Assembly (NCBI GenBank): GCA_964390805.1
Contig: CAYMKL010000148.1
Coordinates: forward strand, 1-15,717
Reading direction: 5' to 3'
Length of the DNA: 15,717 nucleotides
DNA from: CAYMKL01 sp964390805
GTDB taxonomy: Bacteria; Chloroflexota; Anaerolineae; VGOG01
Of this stretch, positions 6,650 to 13,813 are shown one piece after another. The notes beneath the pieces were generated by a model that was not told the origin of the DNA, ran no database searches, and saw only the letters and a list, made by a program, of their open reading frames with translations. Made by a program: the position numbers and the translations under genes. Position 1 is the stretch's first letter; each line of letters starts with the position of its first letter.

Positions 6650-7708
6650 ATGACCATAATCGCTTTTGTGATCGTCTTGAGTATACTGGTGTTAGTCCAC
6701 GAGTTGGGCCATTTTACATTAGCCAAGTTAACCGGCATCAGGATAGAAGAGTTTGGCCTCGGCTACCCGCCGCGCCTTCTCACCATTGCCAGACGCGGTG
6801 ATACCGAGTACACCTTAAACGCCATCCCCTTCGGCGGCTTTGTGCGTATGCTGGGCGAGGAAGACCCCAGCCACCCGGACAGCTTCGCCGCCAAAAGCAA
6901 GCTAGTCCGCGCCAGCGCGCTCCTGGCTGGCTCACTGATGAACGTCGTCCTGGCCTTCCTCTTGTTCATCGGCGTTGGTCTGATTGGCTTCGACATCCCT
7001 ACCGGATCGGTAGCCATCGTCGGTGTCGCGCCCGGCTCCCCAGCAGCGGGGGCAGACCTGCAAGAAGGCGACACCATACTGAGTATTGACGGCCTGACCG
7101 TTCGGAATACCTACGAGCTAAGTCGCTACACCAGAGAGAGGCTGGGTGATGAAGTTACTCTCAGCATCCAGCGCGGTGAGGAAACCACCCCCATCCGCTT
7201 GACGCCACGGCGGGAGCCGCCAGTTGGCGAAGGGGCTATGGGAGTGATCATTCAAACGGTGGATATTGTAGGAACGGACAAGCTGCGCTATTCCCTCTGG
7301 GGGGCAATCCCGATGGCGGCCAGGATGACCGGCGATGTTATTATGGCCATCTTCTCAGGAGTAGCGAGCATGATCCAGGGAGTCATCGCCCCTGACTTCA
7401 GAGGGCCAGTGGGGATAGCAGCCGCGACTGGGGAGATTGCCAAGTCTGGCCTGGTAGCCCTGACGCAATTCACCGCTTTCCTGAGCATCCAACTGGCTAT
7501 CTTCAACCTGTTGCCTTTTCCTGGTCTCGACGGTGGGCGTCTGGCCTTCATAGCTCTCGAGACCCTGCGCGGTGGCAAGAGAGTGGCCCCAGAAAAGGAG
7601 GGACTCGTTCACCTGGTGGGACTGGTCATCCTCATGGGTCTGCTGCTGATCGTCTCCTACCAAGACATCGCTCGCCTGCTGAGCGGTCAGCCGATTCTGC
7701 CACCATAA
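6650..7708 (+). CDS. rseP: RseP-type site-2 intramembrane metalloprotease
   Basis: Proteases of this family cut transmembrane substrates such as anti-sigma factors or leftover signal peptides inside the membrane. The 352-residue protein has the zinc motif HELGH (17-21) in the first membrane helix. A FGGFVRMLGEED segment (61-72) follows, then a membrane helix (about 90-113), one PDZ domain (about 118-188), and NLLPFPGLDGGR (286-297), which supplies the third zinc ligand. A final helix is near 320-337. Length is typical of single-PDZ bacterial homologues, whereas E. coli RseP has two PDZ domains. The ATG lies 37 nt after the preceding small gene, and AAGGA is rather far (13 nt) upstream. No anti-sigma factor gene is in the window, so the substrate is unknown. 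Confidence 0.92.
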   Translation: MTIIAFVIVLSILVLVHELGHFTLAKLTGIRIEEFGLGYPPRLLTIARRGDTEYTLNAIPFGGFVRMLGEEDPSHPDSFAAKSKLVRASALLAGSLMNVVLAFLLFIGVGLIGFDIPTGSVAIVGVAPGSPAAGADLQEGDTILSIDGLTVRNTYELSRYTRERLGDEVTLSIQRGEETTPIRLTPRREPPVGEGAMGVIIQTVDIVGTDKLRYSLWGAIPMAARMTGDVIMAIFSGVASMIQGVIAPDFRGPVGIAAATGEIAKSGLVALTQFTAFLSIQLAIFNLLPFPGLDGGRLAFIALETLRGGKRVAPEKEGLVHLVGLVILMGLLLIVSYQDIARLLSGQPILPP

Positions 7709-7716
7709 CGTGAAGA

Positions 7717-7754
7717 GTGAAACGTGATGCGTGAAGAGGCATGTCACGTTTCAC
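7717..7754. repeat. GTGAAACGTGA / TCACGTTTCAC hairpin repeat
   Basis: GTGAAACGTGA (7717-7727) is the perfect inverse of TCACGTTTCAC (7744-7754), with a 16-nt loop, and is followed by GTTTTACG. It fills most of the gap between the protease and HEAT genes and is the same family as the repeat at 54-104. It could act as a weak terminator after the protease gene, though the T run is only four bases. Confidence 0.7.
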
Positions 7755-7783
7755 GTTTTACGCAACCCACATAGGTCAACAAG

Positions 7784-8728
7784 ATGCTGTCAAATTTCGA
7801 GGAACTACTCCAACAAATAGGCGATACTGAGAAGCGCCTCTCAATACCCAGCCTGTACGACCTGTCGGGGATGGACAGGACCGAGACACTACTGTTCCAA
7901 GATGCCTGGCCCACGATAGCTGTTGAGCGCCGCCGCCAGATCATCAACTTTTTGGTAGAGATAGCTGAAGCCAGCTTTGAGGTGAATTTCGGCCCGGTGT
8001 TTCGCTTTTGCCTGGGCGATGAGGATGGGAAGGTGCGGGCAGCAGCCATCGAGGGGCTGTGGGAAGACAACGACACCGCTCTGATCAATCCGCTGATTAG
8101 CTTGCTGCGAGATGATCCCTCGATCTCAGTGCGGGCTGGGGCCGCCACCTCGTTGGGCCGCTACGTCCTCCTGGGTGAGCTGGACAAGATAAAGGCCCAG
8201 CACTTGGCTATGGTGCGGGAGGCACTGCTGGAGACCATCCGTTTGCCGCTTGAGCACCTGGAAGTGCGACGGAGGGCCGTTGAGTCCATCGCTTACTCCA
8301 GCCACGAGGGTGTGCGGGAGATCATTGAGACTGCCTACTACGACGAGGATGAGCGAATGCGCGCCGGCGCCGTCTTCGCCATGGGACGCAGCGCGGACTC
8401 CTATTGGTCAGACCTGGTGATTAACGAGCTGGAAAGCTCCAGGCCGGAGATGCGTTATGAAGCAGCCGTGGCCAGCGGTGAGTTGGAGCTGGTGACTGCC
8501 ACTCCCCTGCTGGCCAATCTGGTCAACGATCCTGACCGCGAGGTGCTAGAAGCAGCCATCTGGGCGCTGGGCCAGATCGGAGGGAACGAGGCCCGGCGCA
8601 TCTTGTATGACTGCTATCGAGAGGATGATGAGTTTCTGTGTGAGGCGGTGGAGGAAGCTCTGGAACAACTAGAGTTCATGCATGGTGGCCTTAACATATC
8701 CCTGGATGATTTCTCTGACCTGTACTGA
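7784..8728 (+). CDS. HEAT-repeat (PBS-lyase-like) protein
   Basis: The 314-residue soluble protein contains a series of helical HEAT repeats of about 30 residues. Clear examples are GKVRAAAIEGLW, ISVRAGAATSLGR, LEVRRRAVESIAY, ERMRAGAVFAMGR, PEMRYEAAVASGE and REVLEAAIWALGQIGG. These have the Arg/Ala-rich second helices typical of the family. HEAT arrays serve as protein-binding scaffolds, and no catalytic motif is visible, so the partner and role are unknown. There is no signal peptide or membrane segment; the location is probably cytoplasmic. The ATG has AGGT about 8 nt upstream. The final TAC-TGA codons fall inside a 36-bp palindromic repeat (8722-8757), so the natural stop may have been replaced. 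The gene may be co-transcribed with the preceding protease gene despite the hairpin between them. Confidence 0.85.
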   Translation: MLSNFEELLQQIGDTEKRLSIPSLYDLSGMDRTETLLFQDAWPTIAVERRRQIINFLVEIAEASFEVNFGPVFRFCLGDEDGKVRAAAIEGLWEDNDTALINPLISLLRDDPSISVRAGAATSLGRYVLLGELDKIKAQHLAMVREALLETIRLPLEHLEVRRRAVESIAYSSHEGVREIIETAYYDEDERMRAGAVFAMGRSADSYWSDLVINELESSRPEMRYEAAVASGELELVTATPLLANLVNDPDREVLEAAIWALGQIGGNEARRILYDCYREDDEFLCEAVEEALEQLEFMHGGLNISLDDFSDLY

Positions 8729-8757
8729 GCGCCGCTGCGCTTACGGTCGAAGTATAC
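8722..8757 (+). repeat. Palindromic GTACTGAGC...TCGAAGTATAC repeat, copy 1
   Basis: This 36-bp element begins GTACTGAGCG and ends GGTCGAAGTATAC, with an inner AGCGC/GCGCT hairpin around CGCT. A copy with 33 of 34 matching bases lies inverted at 11082-11115, and a shorter 24-bp version lies at 9798-9821. It contains the stop codon of the HEAT gene and ends 6 nt before the AEC carrier start. Confidence 0.85.
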
Positions 8758-8763
8758 AAGCGA

Positions 8764-9678
8764 ATGGTGAAGGCCCTGCCCGCTATACTCTACAACAACA
8801 TCGTACCCATTTTCATCGCTATCGCCCTGGGCTATACCCTCGAACGCAGGCTGAGAATAGATATCAAGTCCATCTCTCGGACCGTCTTCTATGCCCTCAG
8901 CCCCTGTCTGGTCTTCTCCTCGCTGGTCCAAACCACTGTTAATGGCAGGGAGTTCTGGCGCATCGCGTCCTTTGAGATACTAGCGGCCCTGGGTGTGGCG
9001 TTGGTCGCCTGGGGCGTGGCCAGGGCGCTGCGCTTCGATAGGGCCATGGAGAGCGCGTTCCTGTTGGCCACCATCTTCGTGAACGCCGGCAACTATGGCC
9101 TCTCAGTCAATCTGCTCGCCTTCGGTGAGACCACCCTGGCCCGGGCGATCATCTACTTTGTGGTGAGCAGTTTGCTCATGAACACCATCGGCGTCTATCT
9201 TGCCTCCCGCGGCAAAGCCAGGGCTTTTGACGCCCTCCGGAGCGTTTTCAAGATGCCTGTTGTCTACGCCGTGCTCTTGGCCGTTTTCTTCAAACTGATG
9301 AACCTGAACATAACGGGATCGCCCGCTTTCGAGGCGGTGGAGATGGTGGGCAAGGGGGCCGTGCCCCTCATGCTTCTGCTTCTGGGGATGCAACTGGCCA
9401 AGACCTCTTTGGCTCAAGGGATAGGGACTGCGGGTCTGGCTGCTTTCATCAGGCTGGCCGTTGCCCCATTCATCGCCTTTTCCCTGGCCAATTTGCTGGG
9501 CCTGACAGGCCCAACGTTACAAGCCTGCGTCGTCGAGGCCAGCATGCCCACCGCCGTGACGACAGCGGTGCTGGCCATCGAGTTCGATGCCAGGCCAGAG
9601 TTCGTAACCAGCGTGATTCTTCTTACTACCCTGGCCAGCCCCATCACCCTCACCCCCATCATCGCCTTGCTAAGCTGA
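8764..9678 (+). CDS. AEC (auxin efflux carrier) family transporter
   Basis: The 304-residue, very hydrophobic protein is predicted to have about ten membrane helices in two five-helix halves. Family features include the opening NNIVPIFIAIALGY, the FYALSPCLVFSSLV stretch of helix 2, PLMLLLLGMQL at the domain linker, and the closing EASMPTAVTTAVLA followed by LTTLASPITLTP. Bacterial members carry organic acids or other small anions, or are uncharacterised; the substrate is not evident. The assigned ATG follows the palindromic repeat by 6 nt, and there is no recognisable Shine-Dalgarno sequence. The frame stays open upstream through the repeat, so the exact start is uncertain (a GTG directly follows the ATG). 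It may have been separated from its original leader by the repeat. Confidence 0.85.
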   Translation: MVKALPAILYNNIVPIFIAIALGYTLERRLRIDIKSISRTVFYALSPCLVFSSLVQTTVNGREFWRIASFEILAALGVALVAWGVARALRFDRAMESAFLLATIFVNAGNYGLSVNLLAFGETTLARAIIYFVVSSLLMNTIGVYLASRGKARAFDALRSVFKMPVVYAVLLAVFFKLMNLNITGSPAFEAVEMVGKGAVPLMLLLLGMQLAKTSLAQGIGTAGLAAFIRLAVAPFIAFSLANLLGLTGPTLQACVVEASMPTAVTTAVLAIEFDARPEFVTSVILLTTLASPITLTPIIALLS

Positions 9679-9688
9679 CTTGGAAAAT

Positions 9689-9743
9689 GGGTAGCGAGTG
9701 ATGGGTCAACGAGGCAATGAGGCAACGAGGTGACTCATTACCC
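9689..9743. repeat. GGGTAnCGAGTGATG / AACGAGG low-complexity repeat
   Basis: The gap after the AEC carrier is filled by GGGTAGCGAGTGATG, then CAACGAGGCAATGAGGCAAC units, ending in TGACTCATTACCC, which is a degenerate inverse of the left end. The GGGTAnCGAGTGATG part recurs at 13768-13782 inside the VanZ-like gene. Confidence 0.65.
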
Positions 9744-9766
9744 CTCAAGGAGGAACAAACACCGAA

Positions 9767-12652
9767 GTGAACGACAGTTTTCCGCAATACGCAACTTGTA
9801 CTGAGCCCAGTCGAAGTATACGCAATACGCAATCTGCCTGGCACACCAAATCCGTTGAAGAGACAGCCGAGGCGCTGGGAACCGACCTCAAGCGAGGCTT
9901 GACTGCTCAGGAGGCCCAGTCCCGCCTGGAGAAGGGCGGCCCCAACGAGCTTCAGGAACGGCCTCGACCAGGCTTCTGGAAGATGCTGCTGGACCAGTTC
10001 AACCAGTTCCTGGTGCTGATCCTCATCGTCTCGGCAGCCATCTCCTTTTTCCTCGGCGAATACGTGGACTCAGGGGCCATCCTGGCCATCGTGATCCTCA
10101 ACGCTATCCTGGGGGTCGTTCAGACGTCCAAAGCCGAGGAGGCTCTGGCCGCCTTGAAGAAGATGGCTGCCCCCAACGCCGAGGTGCTCCGCGATGGGCA
10201 CCGGCTCACCATCCACGCGCGCGAGGTGGTGGCCGGTGATGTGGTCATATTGGAGACGGGCAACTACATCCCGGCCGATGTGCGCCTCATTGAGAGCGTG
10301 AATTTGCGCGTCGAAGAGGCATCACTGACGGGCGAGTCGGTGCCGGTGGAGAAACAGGCCGACCTGATGCTTGCGGAAGACCTCCCACTGGGCGACCGCC
10401 GCAACTCGGCCTACATGAGCACGGTGGTCAGCTACGGGCGGGGCAAGGGCATCGTGGTCAACACGGGGATGCGCACCGAAATCGGTCTCATTGCCGAGAT
10501 GATTCAGTCCTACGAGGAGGAGCCGACCCCCCTCCAGGTCAAGCTCGATCAACTGGGCAAGTGGCTGGGCATCGGCGCCCTGATCGTCTGTGGGATCGTG
10601 TTCGTCGTCGGCGTGCTGCGGGACACCCAGGTGGGGATGATCCTCCAGCCAGATGGCGGCCTGCTGGCCTACCTGAATACCTTCAAGCAGACCATCGTGG
10701 ACATGTTCATGGTGGCGGTGACCTTGGCTATCGCTGCCGTACCCGAAGGGCTGCCGGCCGTGGTTACTATCGTCCTGGCCCTGGGGATGCAGGAGATGAT
10801 CAAGCGCAACGCCCTGATCCGAAAGCTGCCAGCAGTGGAGACCCTGGGCAGCGCCACCGCCATCTGCTCCGACAAGACGGGAACCCTTACCCAGGACAAG
10901 ATGATGGCTGTGCAGATCTACGTTGATCGCACCATTCTCAGCATCAGCGGCAAGGGATACAATCCAGTGGGGGAGTTTAACGACGACGGGCGTCCCGTAG
11001 ACCTGGGGGGCTATCCAGGCTCGAACTTGCTCCTGCGGGCTGGGCTCCTCTGCAACGACGCTCAGTTGGAAGCAAACTCCGATACTTCGACCGTAAGCGG
11101 AGCGGCGCTCAGTACAGGTGCTGAAGAGGCTGAGGGTTGGCACATGGTGGGCGATCCCACTGAGGGCGCGCTGGTCGTAGCTGCGGCCAAGGCTGGCTTT
11201 TGGAGAGAAGATCTGCAGCGGGATTACCCCCGTCTGGCCGAGATTCCCTTCGACTCCGACCGCAAGCGGATGACCACCATCCACCCCGACCCCAAATGGG
11301 GGGGCTATGTGGCCTACATCAAGGGAGCGCCCGACATCATCATCGGCTTGTGCCAGCAGGTCGTCGAGGACGGCACGGAGAGGCCGTTGACGGCTGAGAG
11401 GCGCCGCCGGATCCTGGAGGTCAACGAGGCCCTGGCCTCCAATGCCCTGCGCGTGCTGGGGATAGCCTATCGGCCTCTGTCCGAGCTACCCAGGCACCCA
11501 ACCGTCGAGGAAATCGAGAGAGACCTGACCTTTGTGGGCCTCATCGGCATGATTGACCCGGCCCGCCCAGAGGTGAAGGAAGCCATCGAAGTGGCGCGGC
11601 AGGCCGGCATCAAGACCGTGATGATCACCGGCGATTACAAGAACACCGCCGTAGCCATAGCCGACGAGCTGCACCTGCTCTCACCAGGGGGGCGCGTGCT
11701 GACCGGCGCCGATCTCGATCAACTGGACGACGAGACCTTCGCTGAAATGGTCGAGGAGGTGGAGGTTTATGCCCGGGTATCGCCCCAGCACAAGGTGCGC
11801 ATCGTGGAGGCACTCAAGGAGCGAGGCCACGTGGTGGCCATGACCGGCGATGGAGTCAACGACGCCCCAGCTCTGAAGCGAGCCAACATCGGGGTGGCTA
11901 TGGGCATCACCGGCACCGACGTCTCCAAGGAGACGGCGGACATGGTGCTCACCGATGACAACTACGCTTCCATCGTCTCGGCGGTGGAGGAGGGACGCGT
12001 CATTTACTCCAACATCCGCAAGTTTGTCTACTATCTCCTCTCCTGCAACGTGGGCGAGATCATGATCATCTTCCTGGCCATGATCGCTGGCTGGCCGGTG
12101 CCCCTGACCCCCATCCTGTTGTTGGTGCTCAACCTGGTGACAGATGGCCTGCCTGCCCTGGCCCTGGGGATGGAGAAGGGAGACCCGGATAACATGAGAC
12201 GGCCGCCCCGCCGACCGGATGAGCCGGTGATCAATCGCCAGATGGTGTGGGGTATCGCCATCCAGACTGTGGCCATCACCGCCGCCACTTTGAGTGCCTT
12301 CATCATTGGCCTGCGCTGGTTTCCCGACAACCTGAAGGCGGCCCAGACCATGGCTTTCGCCACGTTGTCTATCTCGGAGCTTTTCCGAGCCTACACGTCG
12401 AGGTCGGATCGGCACTCCCTGTGGACCATCGGGCTGTTCTCTAACAAGTGGATGCAGTGGGCGGTGTTGGTCTCGCTGATCATTGTGCTGGCGATCATCT
12501 ACGTGCCCTTCCTGGATCCTGTCTTCAGCACGACCTTCTTGGGCTTGAGGGAGTGGTTGGTCATAGTCCCGCTCGTCCTGGTGCCGGCCACGGCTGCGGA
12601 GGCAAATAAGTTATTGCTCCGACGGCGAAACCCAGTGATTACTGGATATTAG
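9767..12652 (+). CDS. P2A-type calcium-transporting P-type ATPase
   Basis: The 961-residue protein couples ATP hydrolysis to export of Ca2+ (possibly Mn2+) across the membrane. It has the actuator motif TGES (188-191), phosphorylation site DKTGTLTQ (Asp369), KGAPD (519-523) in the nucleotide domain and TGDGVNDAP (about 693-701). Calcium-site residues match SERCA-like pumps: PEGLP in M4 (326-330), NVGE in M5 (Asn761, Glu764), and NLVTDG in M6 (Asn789, Asp793). About ten membrane helices are visible. The start is GTG, with AGGAGG 13 nt upstream, which is long. Residues about 6-22 are encoded by repeats, and residues 438-451 are an in-frame copy of the palindromic repeat inside the nucleotide-binding domain. 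The final residues and stop are also repeat-derived. The motifs suggest a working pump despite these additions. Confidence 0.93.
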   Translation: MNDSFPQYATCTEPSRSIRNTQSAWHTKSVEETAEALGTDLKRGLTAQEAQSRLEKGGPNELQERPRPGFWKMLLDQFNQFLVLILIVSAAISFFLGEYVDSGAILAIVILNAILGVVQTSKAEEALAALKKMAAPNAEVLRDGHRLTIHAREVVAGDVVILETGNYIPADVRLIESVNLRVEEASLTGESVPVEKQADLMLAEDLPLGDRRNSAYMSTVVSYGRGKGIVVNTGMRTEIGLIAEMIQSYEEEPTPLQVKLDQLGKWLGIGALIVCGIVFVVGVLRDTQVGMILQPDGGLLAYLNTFKQTIVDMFMVAVTLAIAAVPEGLPAVVTIVLALGMQEMIKRNALIRKLPAVETLGSATAICSDKTGTLTQDKMMAVQIYVDRTILSISGKGYNPVGEFNDDGRPVDLGGYPGSNLLLRAGLLCNDAQLEANSDTSTVSGAALSTGAEEAEGWHMVGDPTEGALVVAAAKAGFWREDLQRDYPRLAEIPFDSDRKRMTTIHPDPKWGGYVAYIKGAPDIIIGLCQQVVEDGTERPLTAERRRRILEVNEALASNALRVLGIAYRPLSELPRHPTVEEIERDLTFVGLIGMIDPARPEVKEAIEVARQAGIKTVMITGDYKNTAVAIADELHLLSPGGRVLTGADLDQLDDETFAEMVEEVEVYARVSPQHKVRIVEALKERGHVVAMTGDGVNDAPALKRANIGVAMGITGTDVSKETADMVLTDDNYASIVSAVEEGRVIYSNIRKFVYYLLSCNVGEIMIIFLAMIAGWPVPLTPILLLVLNLVTDGLPALALGMEKGDPDNMRRPPRRPDEPVINRQMVWGIAIQTVAITAATLSAFIIGLRWFPDNLKAAQTMAFATLSISELFRAYTSRSDRHSLWTIGLFSNKWMQWAVLVSLIIVLAIIYVPFLDPVFSTTFLGLREWLVIVPLVLVPATAAEANKLLLRRRNPVITGY
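9784..9833 (+). repeat. Composite repeat: GCAATACGCAA units around palindromic copy 2
   Basis: GCAATACGCAA (9784-9794) and CGCAATACGCAAT (9821-9833) flank GTACTGAGCCCAGTCGAAGT and its TATAC end (9798-9821). The centre is a shortened relative of the 36-bp element at 8722-8757. The arrangement looks like the palindromic element sitting within the ATACGCA repeat. It lies wholly in the first codons of the ATPase gene and keeps frame. Confidence 0.75.
11082..11115 (-). repeat. Palindromic repeat, copy 3, inside the ATPase gene
   Basis: The + strand reads ATACTTCGACCGTAAGCG, then GAGCGGCGCTCAGTAC. This is the reverse complement of the element at 8722-8755 with one mismatch in 34 bases. It encodes residues of about SDTSTVSGAALSTG in the ATPase nucleotide domain without breaking the frame. 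Confidence 0.9.
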
Positions 12653-12666
12653 GTATTGGATATTGA
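12641..12666 (+). repeat. GGATATT repeat spanning ATPase stop and scpA start
   Basis: The stretch ACTGGATATTAGGTATTGGA continues TATTGA. The same ACTGGATATT opening with repeated TGGATAT units is found at 14394-14426 in the glycosyltransferase gene. Here it contains both the ATPase TAG and the scpA TTG start. Confidence 0.75.
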
Positions 12667-13432
12667 AGCAAAGCCCTACGAAGTCAAGCTGACTGTCTTC
12701 CAGGGACCTCTGGACCTTCTACTGCACCTGATCCAGCGAGAGGAACTGGACATAACCAAGGTATCCCTGGCTCAGGTGACGGATCAGTATCTGGAGTACA
12801 TCGGTCTGCTGGAGGAGTTGAACGCCGAGATCCTGGCCGACTTCCTGGTGGTCGCGGCTAAGCTCTTGCTCATAAAGTCCGAGGTGTTACTGCCCCGGCC
12901 GCCAAGAGCTCCTGACGAAGAAGAGGAAGAGGACGTAGGGGATGAGCTGGCCCGCCAATTGATCGAGTACAAGAGATTCAAAGAGGCAGCGCTGGGATTG
13001 AAGCAGAGGGAGGAGATGGGTCTCAGGGCCTACGTGCGCGTGGCGCCGCCGCCCAAGCTGGAGAGGCCCTTTGGCCGTAAGCGGAGCGACGGTCAGGACA
13101 GACCCTTAGACCTGGAGGACGTCTCGCTATCCGATCTGGTAGAGGCCGTGAAGCGCGCCCTGGACGTTCGCCCCCCGCTCCCCTCCGTAGCCGAGGTGGT
13201 AGCGCCCTTCACCGTCACGGTCGCTGAGAAGATGGTCCTCATTGAGGAAAGGCTGGAGAGGCACAAGCGGGTCAGCTTCGGCCATCTGTTGGATCAGGCG
13301 ACCTCGCGCCTGGAGATCATCATCACCCTCATGGCCGTCCTGGAGCTCATCAAGCTGAAGGGCATCGAAATCCAACAAGAGCGGCTTTTTGGAGAAATCA
13401 TCATTTTGCTCCCTGGAGAACCACCAGATTAG
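12656..13432 (+). CDS. scpA: Segregation and condensation protein A (kleisin)
   Basis: ScpA bridges the Smc heads and, with ScpB, forms the bacterial condensin that organises and separates chromosomes. The 258-residue product has the N-terminal kleisin block EVKLTVFQGPLDLLLHLIQR (8-27). This is followed by LDITKVSLAQVTDQYLEYI, the helix LADFLVVAAKLLLIKSEVLLP (about 61-81), an acidic linker (EEEEEDVGDE) and a C-terminal winged-helix region ending LFGEIIILLPG. Length is normal. The only near start in frame is TTG at 12656, just after a TAG, and it lies inside a GGATATT repeat with no Shine-Dalgarno sequence. Translation may depend on coupling to the ATPase, whose stop is 3 bp upstream. No scpB follows; instead the VanZ-like gene overlaps the last 306 bp on the other strand. 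Confidence 0.93.
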   Translation: MDIEAKPYEVKLTVFQGPLDLLLHLIQREELDITKVSLAQVTDQYLEYIGLLEELNAEILADFLVVAAKLLLIKSEVLLPRPPRAPDEEEEEDVGDELARQLIEYKRFKEAALGLKQREEMGLRAYVRVAPPPKLERPFGRKRSDGQDRPLDLEDVSLSDLVEAVKRALDVRPPLPSVAEVVAPFTVTVAEKMVLIEERLERHKRVSFGHLLDQATSRLEIIITLMAVLELIKLKGIEIQQERLFGEIIILLPGEPPD

Positions 13433-13813
13433 GCCCAACGCCAAAAGCATACCCAAAGCATCGAACCCGACGTCGGTGAGTCTGCCGCTGCGGCCAGGGA
13501 CGAAGGTCTGGTGGAATTCATCCGAAACGGCGTAGACCAGCGACAGCACGAAGGCCCCGCCAAACGATGGCAAAGCGGGCCATCCTATCCCTTTGGAGAT
13601 GGCTCGCCAGATAAGAACGGCCAGGATGCCGTACTCCGTCACATGCCCTGCCTTTTTGGTGACGAAATCAACTGTTTTGTTGGGATGAGAGGGAAGGCTG
13701 GCCCGACTGGACATGACAAAAATCACTCCCATCCAGAGCAGCGCCGGCAGCCAGTACCTGAGGTAACGGGTAACGAGTGATGAGGAACGAGTCATCTTCA
13801 GGTTTGTTTTCAC
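13127..13813 (-). CDS. VanZ-like membrane protein with antisense-derived tail
   Basis: The first 130 or so residues match the VanZ family: helix 1 YWLPALLWMGVIFVMSS, the HVTEYGILAVLIWRA segment, and SLVYAVSDEFHQTFVPGR with the conserved EFHQ. GFDALGMLLALGLIWWF is the last helix. The family includes the teicoplanin-resistance protein VanZ, but most members have unknown roles in the cell envelope. I chose GTG at 13813: it has AAGGAG 7 nt upstream and overlaps the glycosyltransferase stop as GTGA, so the two are coupled; ATG at 13795 is an alternative. Residues about 9-18 (SSSLVTRYLR) come from a repeat. After the last helix the frame has no stop and continues about 100 polar residues, antisense to scpA, ending at 13127. 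Confidence 0.75.
   Translation of the reverse strand: MKTNLKMTRSSSLVTRYLRYWLPALLWMGVIFVMSSRASLPSHPNKTVDFVTKKAGHVTEYGILAVLIWRAISKGIGWPALPSFGGAFVLSLVYAVSDEFHQTFVPGRSGRLTDVGFDALGMLLALGLIWWFSREQNDDFSKKPLLLDFDALQLDELQDGHEGDDDLQARGRLIQQMAEADPLVPLQPFLNEDHLLSDRDGEGRYHLGYGGERGANVQGALHGLYQIG
13761..13795. repeat. GGTAACGGGTAACGAG repeat at the VanZ N-terminus
   Basis: The segment reads AGGTAACGGGTAACGAGTGA, then TGAGGAACGAGTCAT. GGGTAACGAGTGATG differs by one base from the repeat at 9689-9703. On the - strand it encodes the N-terminal residues of the VanZ-like protein and contains an alternative ATG. Confidence 0.6.

Noticed and set aside
10322..11284. Antisense frame within the ATPase gene
   Set aside because: All ATPase motifs are on the + strand. 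The antisense product shares a short peptide with a frame at 8682-8942 only because both cross the palindromic repeat.
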